A program made the translations under genes and the position numbers. Shown here piece by piece: positions 1-5,108 of a stretch of DNA of 10,818 nucleotides. This DNA is from JBGOUJ01 sp041477005 (GTDB lineage: Bacteria > Acidobacteriota > Terriglobia > Bryobacterales > JACQDG01): NCBI GenBank assembly GCA_041477005.1, contig JBGOUJ010000218.1:1-10818 (forward strand), given 5' to 3'. Position 1 is the first letter of the stretch. Each line of letters starts with the position of its first letter. The notes below the pieces were generated by a model that made no database searches, was not told where the DNA came from, and saw only the letters and a program-made list of their open reading frames with translations.

Positions 1-1
1 C

Positions 2-2353
2 TTTTTCGCGGCGTGGCAGCAAACCCGGCTGCGTACCGGCCTGCCGCGCATCAGCACGGTTCCGACACCGGCCCAGCGGAACGGCGTTTTCTCTACGCCG
101 ATCTACGATCCGGCGACCTCCCCACGCACGACGTTCCTGAACAACACGATTCCCGCGAGCCGCTTCGATCCCGTCGCCCAGCAGGTATTACAGCGCTATC
201 CGCTGCCGACCTCCGCCGCGGCGGCGAACAACTTTTCCCGCACCGCGGTCGAACCGGACGGTCAGAATCAGTTTGACGCCCGGATCGACCGCTATTTCGG
301 CGCCAAGCACCGGTTCTTCGTGCGCTATTCCTATCTCCGTGATGAAGATACTCCGGTGACCCCTCTGCCGGACGGCAGCGGCAGCTTGACGTCGGGCGCC
401 ATCGGCAACGCGGTCACCCGGGGCGACAGCTTTACCGCGGAACACAACTGGAGCCCCACGCCGGCCTTTCTAAACACGGCGCGGTTCGGCTATAGCCGGC
501 GGGACCTCAATCAGCGATCGCTGCAGAATGGCGGGATTACGATCCCCGGCGTGCCCCCCAATTCCTTCCCGTCGGTGCTGCCGATCTTTACCGTGACCGG
601 CTACCAGCAGATCGGTCCGACTTCGAGCGCGAACTCGAACTTCACCACCTCCGTGACGGAGTATCTCGACACCTTTTCCGTGGTGCGGGGGCGGCACACC
701 GTCAAGTTCGGAACGGACATCCGGCACGAAGCCCTGGACAACCTGACGCCCCCGAACCCCACCGGCGCCTACGCGTTCACTACCACAGGCACGAACGCCA
801 CCGGCGTCACCAACAGCGGCAATGCGCTGGCTTCGCTGTTGCTGGGGCAGGTGAACGCCTTCTCCATCGACATCCAAAACCAGGTGTTGCAGCAGCGCGC
901 CAACATTGCGGAGTTCTTTGTCAATGACGACTGGAAGATCTCGCCGCGGCTGACCCTCAACGCCGGCGCCCGGTATACGCTCAACTTCCCCTCGACGGTT
1001 GTCGGAAATCGGGGCGCCGTCTTCAATCGGGGCGCCCAGGTGTTGGATTTTCCGCATACCGCCCGCGAACTCGAATGCTGCGACTTCGGCCCCCGGGTGG
1101 GTCTGGCGTATCGGGCGGGCAACAGTTGGGTCGTGCGGTCCGGCTACGGCATGATCCGGTTCGAGCAGACCGGCATTACAACTCCCTTTACGATTCCGCT
1201 GTTTCCGTTCATCCAGACGGTGGGACAACAGTCGCAGGACAACCTGAATCCTGCCTTTGTGCTGGCAAATGGACCGGCCGTGCAAGTGACCGCGCCCAAT
1301 CCCAATTCGGGGCTGGGCCAGGGGGTGTTCTCCGTCGACCGCCACCAGAGGTCCGGATACTCGCAGCAGTGGAACCTCATCGTACAAAAAACGTTCCGGG
1401 AAAACCTGAACATCGAAGTGGGATACCTGGGGTCCAAGAACACGCATCTGGGCATACCCGACGCCAATCTGAACCAATTGCCGGCGGAGAGCCTCGCGCT
1501 CGGGCAGGCGCTGCTGACCCGCGTTCCCAATCCGTTCTTCGGCCAGATTCCCGCATCGTCCTCACTCGGCGGGTCGACGATGACCCAGCAGCAATTGCTG
1601 CGCGCTTATCTTCGATTTACGAACGTGGCTCTCTACCGCGACAACGTCGGCAATTCGACTTATCACGCGCTCATAGCCAAGATCGAGAAGCGTTTCTCCC
1701 GCGGTCTCACCTTCACTGCCGCCTATACCTATTCGAAACTGATCGACGATGCCTCCAGCGTCTTCTCCCCATCGATTTTCATTGGGCCGGTGGCCAACAA
1801 CGGCGGGGCGGACGCCTTCAACCGGCATCTGGAAAAAGATGTTTCGCAGGGTGACATTCCGAAAGTGTTTTCGGCCGGCTGGGTCTACCAGATCCCGCGC
1901 GTCTGGAAGATTTCGGGCTGGCAGATCGCCGGCCTGGTTCGCGTCCAGTCGGGCGACACGGTGGTCGTGACCCAAGGCACAAACAACAATGCGAGCCTCG
2001 GATATTACATCCAGCGGCCGAATCGTCTGAGCGACCCGAATTCCCCGGCGACTCGTAGCGCCTCCCAGTGGTTCAATACCGGGGCTTTCGCCGTCGCGCC
2101 GCAGTTCACTCTCGGGAACAGCTCGCGGAATCCGGTCCGCGGCCCGGGGCTGCAGAATGCGGACCTGATGGTGGGTAAGACCTTTCGCATCACCGAGCGG
2201 CTCGGGATCGAACTCCGCGCCGAGGTATTCAACGTGACCAATACTCCGCCTCTGAACGATCCGAACGGGTCCTTTGGAACAGCGGCGTTCGGCACGATTA
2301 CAAGCGCCGGCAACCCCCGGGACTTTGAATTCGTGGCGAAGCTGCACTTCTAA
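2..2353 (+). CDS. TonB-dependent receptor-like outer-membrane protein (Oar-like), 5' partial
   Basis: The reading frame is open from base 2 to the TAA at 2351-2353, giving 783 residues; the N-terminus (signal peptide, carboxypeptidase-regulatory-like domain and most of the plug in this family) lies outside the window. Visible hallmarks are the plug/early-barrel text YDPATSPRTTFLNNTIP followed by SRFDPVAQQVLQRYPLP, alternating aromatic beta-strands (RFFVRYSYL, FGYSRRDLNQ, TAAYTYSKLIDDASS), a late strand with LRAEVFNVTNTP, and a C-terminus ending FEFVAKLHF. A terminal Phe is the usual outer-membrane barrel assembly signal. Large families of such proteins are typical of Acidobacteriota; substrates are mostly unknown (oligosaccharides or peptides are guesses). 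An internal ATG at 320 is in frame but is not the start, since family-like sequence continues upstream of it. No partner gene beside it suggests a substrate. Confidence 0.88.
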   Translation, partial: FFAAWQQTRLRTGLPRISTVPTPAQRNGVFSTPIYDPATSPRTTFLNNTIPASRFDPVAQQVLQRYPLPTSAAAANNFSRTAVEPDGQNQFDARIDRYFGAKHRFFVRYSYLRDEDTPVTPLPDGSGSLTSGAIGNAVTRGDSFTAEHNWSPTPAFLNTARFGYSRRDLNQRSLQNGGITIPGVPPNSFPSVLPIFTVTGYQQIGPTSSANSNFTTSVTEYLDTFSVVRGRHTVKFGTDIRHEALDNLTPPNPTGAYAFTTTGTNATGVTNSGNALASLLLGQVNAFSIDIQNQVLQQRANIAEFFVNDDWKISPRLTLNAGARYTLNFPSTVVGNRGAVFNRGAQVLDFPHTARELECCDFGPRVGLAYRAGNSWVVRSGYGMIRFEQTGITTPFTIPLFPFIQTVGQQSQDNLNPAFVLANGPAVQVTAPNPNSGLGQGVFSVDRHQRSGYSQQWNLIVQKTFRENLNIEVGYLGSKNTHLGIPDANLNQLPAESLALGQALLTRVPNPFFGQIPASSSLGGSTMTQQQLLRAYLRFTNVALYRDNVGNSTYHALIAKIEKRFSRGLTFTAAYTYSKLIDDASSVFSPSIFIGPVANNGGADAFNRHLEKDVSQGDIPKVFSAGWVYQIPRVWKISGWQIAGLVRVQSGDTVVVTQGTNNNASLGYYIQRPNRLSDPNSPATRSASQWFNTGAFAVAPQFTLGNSSRNPVRGPGLQNADLMVGKTFRITERLGIELRAEVFNVTNTPPLNDPNGSFGTAAFGTITSAGNPRDFEFVAKLHF

Positions 2354-2361
2354 ACAAGAAG

Positions 2362-2382
2362 ACAGAAGTCAGGAGTCAGAAT
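2362..2382. repeat. Short degenerate 7-bp tandem repeat
   Basis: Nine bases after the receptor stop codon there are three consecutive heptamers, ACAGAAG, TCAGGAG and TCAGAAT, sharing the core nCAGnAn. Similar short heptanucleotide runs occur in intergenic DNA of several bacterial groups. Only three imperfect units are present, so chance cannot be excluded. Confidence 0.35.
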
Positions 2383-2406
2383 CAACACCCGGCCAACCGA
2401 CGGGTG

Positions 2407-2429
2407 GCGCGCAAGAACTTCAGACGCGC
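2407..2429 (+). terminator. Weak candidate terminator hairpin of the receptor gene
   Basis: GCGCG at 2407-2411 can pair with CGCGC at 2425-2429 around a 13-base loop and is followed by TGTTTAA. It lies about 55 bases beyond the receptor stop codon. The stem is short and the T tract poor; a second minor hairpin (AAGG 2484-2487 with CCTT 2495-2498, followed by TT) is no better. Read it as a possibility only. Confidence 0.22.
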
Positions 2430-2509
2430 TGTTTAACGAGGCACGCAACCGCGTTCCGGAGGTGTGCTGCCGCCGTGGTGACCAAGGTCAGGGCCCTTTT
2501 ATCATCTTC

Positions 2510-2544
2510 TTGCCTTTTTGTCGTTCCAGAGAGACAATGTCTCT
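2510..2544 (+). promoter_or_regulatory. Candidate promoter overlapped by a perfect palindrome (operator candidate)
   Basis: AGAGACA-A-TGTCTCT at 2530-2544 is a perfect 7-bp inverted repeat with a one-base centre, 57 bases upstream of the start of the helix-turn-helix regulator. A weak sigma70-like pair, TTGCCT (2510-2515) and GACAAT (2533-2538) with a 17-base spacer, places the -10 inside the palindrome. That geometry would suit autorepression by the dimeric regulator encoded just downstream. The palindrome is read directly; the promoter and the operator role are inference. Confidence 0.4.
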
Positions 2545-2601
2545 AAAAGAGCACTATGCACACCTCTCGCCAAGATTGAAGTTACGCAAATCAGAAAATA
2601 G

Positions 2602-3723
2602 ATGCCTACCAAGATCCAGAATCAGCTCGCGGCGGTCCGAAAAGGCCGGGGCATTGCCGCCGCGGAACTGGCGCGCCGCGTGGGAGTGAGCCGGCAGACG
2701 ATTTACGCCATTGAAGCCGGCACCTATATCCCGAACACGGAGGTGGCCCTGCACCTTGCGAGGGAGTTGGAGGTCTCCGTCGAGGAGCTGTTTTCTCTCC
2801 AACGCGAGAAACCAGCTAAGGTCGAATCGCTGGCGGCGGATGTGCTCGCGGCCGCGCCTCCGCTCAAGGGACAGCCCGTGCAACTCTGCCGGATCGGTAC
2901 GCGATGGGTGGGTGTACCGGTGGGAGCGACTCCCTACTACTTGCCCGAGGCCGACGGGGTCGTGTCCCGGCCGGGCCGCGCTCCCGGGAAAGCCGATCTG
3001 ATCGTCTTCTCCAAGGAAGAGGCGTACCAGAAGCGGCTCGTGCTGGCGGGATGCGATCCCGCCACCGGCCTGCTGGCGCGCATGACGGAGAGGATGAGCG
3101 GAGTTGATGTCATCACCGCCGGCGCCTCCAGCCGGCTGGCGCTCGATTGGCTGAAGCAGGGAAAGGTGCACGTGGCCGGATCTCACCTCGAGGATCCCGC
3201 GACAGGTGAATTCAATGTTCCCTTCCTGCGGCGCGAATTTCCCGGCGAAGACCTTACCGTGATTACGTTTGCCCGCTGGGAAGAAGGCTTCGTTACGGCG
3301 AAGGGCAATCCCAAGAGGATCCGCAAGGCGGAGGACCTGTTCCGGAAGAACGTGGTTTTCATCAACCGGGAGCCGGGTTCCGGAAGCCGTGCCTTGCTCG
3401 ACCGCATGCTCAAAGAGACGGGCGCCGCGGCGGGGCGCGTGAATGGCCACGACCGGATCGCGGCTGGACACCTGGCCGCGGCCTATGCGGTTCTGTCCGG
3501 GGAAGCCGATTGCTGCCTGGCCACCCGCTCGGCGGCGCACGTTTTTGGGCTCGACTTTGTCCCGCTGCGCAGCGAGCGATACGACCTGGTCATGCGCAAG
3601 CAGACCGTGGAACTCCCCGCCGCGCAGGCCCTGCTCGACATCCTGCAGCGTGCTACTTTGCGGCGCAAGCTGGAAACGCTAGCCGGCTATGACACGACGC
3701 AAACCGGAGCTGCGGTTTTTTAG
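2602..3723 (+). CDS. XRE-type HTH regulator fused to a PBP-like ligand-binding domain
   Basis: A 373-residue cytoplasmic regulator. Residues about 8-64 form an XRE-family helix-turn-helix: LARRVGVSRQTIYAIEAGTYIPN, with conserved SRQTIYAIE recognition-helix text. Residues about 140-355 match the PBP_like domain (PF12727 type): AGCDPATGLLARM near 149-161, an ITAGASSRLALDWL stretch, the INREPGSGSR ligand-loop motif at 254-263, and a C-terminal LAGYD..TG ending. In this family the domain resembles molybdate/tungstate-type binding proteins and is found in ModE-like regulators, so an oxyanion or small-molecule effector is plausible but not shown. There is no signal peptide. The ATG at 2602 has no clear Shine-Dalgarno sequence upstream, so the start could be weak or leaderless, but the HTH begins normally from it. 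No modABC-like transport gene is in the window. The 3' end overlaps the next, broken gene by 35 bp. Confidence 0.88.
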   Translation: MPTKIQNQLAAVRKGRGIAAAELARRVGVSRQTIYAIEAGTYIPNTEVALHLARELEVSVEELFSLQREKPAKVESLAADVLAAAPPLKGQPVQLCRIGTRWVGVPVGATPYYLPEADGVVSRPGRAPGKADLIVFSKEEAYQKRLVLAGCDPATGLLARMTERMSGVDVITAGASSRLALDWLKQGKVHVAGSHLEDPATGEFNVPFLRREFPGEDLTVITFARWEEGFVTAKGNPKRIRKAEDLFRKNVVFINREPGSGSRALLDRMLKETGAAAGRVNGHDRIAAGHLAAAYAVLSGEADCCLATRSAAHVFGLDFVPLRSERYDLVMRKQTVELPAAQALLDILQRATLRRKLETLAGYDTTQTGAAVF

Positions 3724-3847
3724 GCGCTCGGTCCTTTGCCTGAGTCTGGCGGGGGCGCTCGGGGCCGCCGACTTCGAATGGTCTCTGCCCAAGGGCTTTC
3801 CCCGCCCGCCAGTGCCGGACGGCAACCCGATGAGCGCCCCGAAGGTC
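3689..3847 (+). pseudogene. N-terminal remnant of a MauG-type di-haem cytochrome c peroxidase
   Basis: From the ATG at 3689 the frame encodes an export signal (RRKPELRFFRR, then the hydrophobic VLCLSLAGALGA) followed by DFEWSLPKGFPRPPVPDGNPMSAPKV. That mature N-terminus is the text seen in MauG/cytochrome c peroxidase-like proteins, where it normally continues as ...KVELGRxLFYD and then reaches a CxxCH haem site. Here the match stops after residue 53 and no CxxCH follows, so the enzyme is lost. The ORF stays open to 3982 but what follows is unrelated (an RHS scrap, then unrecognisable residues). The start overlaps the upstream regulator by 35 bp, suggesting the two genes were once an operon. 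Identity is from recognition of the short N-terminal motif only. Confidence 0.62.
3701..3721 (+). terminator. Candidate intrinsic terminator overlapping the regulator stop codon
   Basis: AAACCG (3701-3706) pairs with CGGTTT (3713-3718) around a 6-base loop and runs into a six-T tract (3716-3721), three bases of which are inside the stem. The structure covers the last codons and TAG of the regulator and sits just inside the start of the broken downstream gene. The stem has only three GC pairs, so termination efficiency is doubtful. Confidence 0.3.
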
Positions 3848-3907
3848 TACGACCTTGACGGGAACCTCACCAGCGGCGGCACGAGCACGTACATGTGGGA
3901 TCATCGA
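3848..3907 (+). pseudogene. RHS/YD-repeat fragment
   Basis: Immediately after the MauG-like text, in the same frame, residues YDLDGNLTSGGTSTYMWDHR match one YD repeat of RHS-family proteins (usual form YDxDGNLTSDGTxTYTWDxxNRL). Only about 20 residues remain; the expected NRL continuation is replaced by unrelated sequence after 3907. RHS genes are long, repetitive and prone to recombination, so a stray repeat unit is consistent with a rearrangement scar. It has no plausible function by itself. Confidence 0.6.
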
Positions 3908-3927
3908 AGCGCATCGCACGCTGAGCA

Positions 3928-4410
3928 ATGCACAAACCTGCTACGGAATCGCCCGCTTCCCGCCAGACCGGCCTGGTCTTGATCGGGGCGTTCAAGCTCC
4001 TCAAAGGAGTGCTGTTGGTGGCCGTCGGTGTCGGGGCGCTAAAGTTGTTGGACAAGGACCTGTCGGAGGTGGCGGCGCACTGGGTGGATGTGCTGAGGGT
4101 CGATCCGGACAATCGGTTTATCCATAAAGTGTTGGTGAAGATCCTGTCCCTCGACGATCACAGACTGAAAGAAATCAGCGCCGGTACTTTTTTCTATGCG
4201 GCCCTGCTGCTCACCGAAGGCACCGGCCTTTTACTGCGAAAGCGATGGGCGGAGTACTTCACCGTGATCGCGACCGCTTCTTTTCTTCCGCTGGAAGTCT
4301 TCGAGCTCGTGAAGAAGTTTACCGCGGCGAGGGTGATCGTAATCGCGATAAACGCCCTGATCGTCTGGTACTTGATCGCGCACCTGCGAAGACAAACCCG
4401 GCATCGGTAG
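3928..4410 (+). CDS. DUF2127 family integral membrane protein
   Basis: A 160-residue inner-membrane protein of the DUF2127 family (PF09900 type), complete by length. About four hydrophobic segments are seen: residues 15-40 (GLVLIGAFKLLKGVLLVAVG region), 84-103, 108-127 and 131-151. Family hallmarks include FKLLKG in helix 1, the soluble stretch with WVDVLRVDPDNRFIH, the helix-2 text LKEISAGTFFYAALLLTEG, the following KRWAEYFTVIATASFLPLEVFEL, and a C-terminal INALIVWYLI segment. The function of the family is not established. The chosen ATG at 3928 gives a short polar N-terminus right before helix 1, as usual, but has no obvious Shine-Dalgarno site. It begins 20 bp after the RHS scrap, so its native upstream region may have been replaced by rearrangement. 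Confidence 0.85.
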   Translation: MHKPATESPASRQTGLVLIGAFKLLKGVLLVAVGVGALKLLDKDLSEVAAHWVDVLRVDPDNRFIHKVLVKILSLDDHRLKEISAGTFFYAALLLTEGTGLLLRKRWAEYFTVIATASFLPLEVFELVKKFTAARVIVIAINALIVWYLIAHLRRQTRHR

Positions 4411-4436
4411 CGCATGTGGGCCAGGAGATCGAGACC

Positions 4437-4548
4437 TACTGCCATTATTGCCTTGCGACCGAAGAAAGTGGATCCAGGTAACCTGTGGCAATTGCAGGAT
4501 CGGTCCCCAGCAGACCCTGGGCGGTTCAGGGATGACGGGAACTATTTT
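4437..4548 (+). pseudogene. Possible frameshifted zinc-ribbon remnant
   Basis: In the gap after the DUF2127 gene, one frame reads VGQEIETYCHYCLATEE (CxxC at 4440-4451) and then stops at 4479-4481. A different frame, entered at about 4466, reads KWIQVTCGNCRIGPQQ (CxxC at 4484-4495). One missing base near 4463-4466 would join them into a CxxC-X14-CxxC treble typical of small zinc-ribbon proteins. No credible start or Shine-Dalgarno site is seen. This may be coincidence, a decayed gene or a sequencing error. Confidence 0.25.
4506..4521. terminator. Small hairpin in the convergent intergenic gap
   Basis: CCCAG (4506-4510) and CTGGG (4517-4521) form a 5-bp stem with a 6-base loop between the two convergent genes that end at 4410 and 4542. 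No T tract follows on either strand, so it is only a weak candidate for a bidirectional transcript end. Confidence 0.2.
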
Positions 4549-5108
4549 GCGACGACCACGGCGCGGCCTTGCTCGATCCGTACTTGCTTGAGACGGTAAG
4601 CCAAGGGGACGGAGCGGCCGACTACCGCTTCCGGGTACCGAGGTTGCACCAGGTTATTGATCAGAAAGGTTATGGCTTCTGCCGAAACGGCGGACCCGCC
4701 GATCCGCACCGACTCCACATCGACCCGGCCATAGCCATCGGCCGAGGTGTACCGGCAGGCAACTTCCACCCGCCGCTTGCCCCGCAGCAGCCAGCCGAGC
4801 AGCAAGCCCGGCGAGCCCCCGCTCTGCGACTGCCACTCGGCGAAGTCCACCATCGCGGTCCCTGTGACTCGGTCCGGCTCGAGGTGAAGATTAGGCTGGG
4901 TGACACCGGCCGGGACCACGTCGGCATAGTCGTAACGCAAGCAGGAATTAATCTCGTCCCCGCTGAGCACCAGGCTCGAGCCGGGCGCCATTTTCTCTTC
5001 CAGGATGCGATCGATTTTCTGCCTGGCCGAACGGGAGTTTTCCGGAGAAATGGCGGGCGCGGCCAGGGCCGCGGTGAGGCAAAGCAGTAGGATCGGGCGG
5101 CGGATCAT
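4542..5108 (-). CDS. Small exported protein of unknown function
   Basis: A 188-residue protein starting at the ATG at 5106-5108. The N-terminus MIRRPILLLCLTAALAAPA is a clear signal peptide, so it should act in the periplasm or envelope. The mature part starts with a polar helix (ENSRSARQKIDRILEEKM), then a motif around residues 50-60 (GDEINSCLRYDYADVVP), a beta-rich middle with LEPDRVTGTAMVDFAEW, a hydrophobic GLLLGWLLRGKRRVEV segment, and a C-terminal stretch resembling a lipid-binding-like beta fold (FLINNLVQPRYPEAVVGRSVPL). I do not recognise a named family; the layout resembles small LmeA/DUF2993-like lipid-associated proteins, but that is only a similarity of style. Its start codon overlaps the AsmA stop as ATGA (5105-5108) and no independent ribosome site is seen, so translation is probably coupled to asmA. 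A longer in-frame start at 5351 would remove the signal peptide from the N-terminus and is rejected. Confidence 0.75.
   Translation of the reverse strand: MIRRPILLLCLTAALAAPAISPENSRSARQKIDRILEEKMAPGSSLVLSGDEINSCLRYDYADVVPAGVTQPNLHLEPDRVTGTAMVDFAEWQSQSGGSPGLLLGWLLRGKRRVEVACRYTSADGYGRVDVESVRIGGSAVSAEAITFLINNLVQPRYPEAVVGRSVPLAYRLKQVRIEQGRAVVVAK

Noticed and set aside
470..1477. 335-codon minus-strand ORF, and 1562-2347 minus
   Set aside because: Shadows of the TonB-dependent receptor frame, whose barrel motifs are clear.
3928..4410. DUF2127 protein as part of the RHS remnant or an immunity protein
   Set aside because: It is a complete, recognisable DUF2127 membrane protein; a link to the 20-residue RHS scrap just upstream is positional only.
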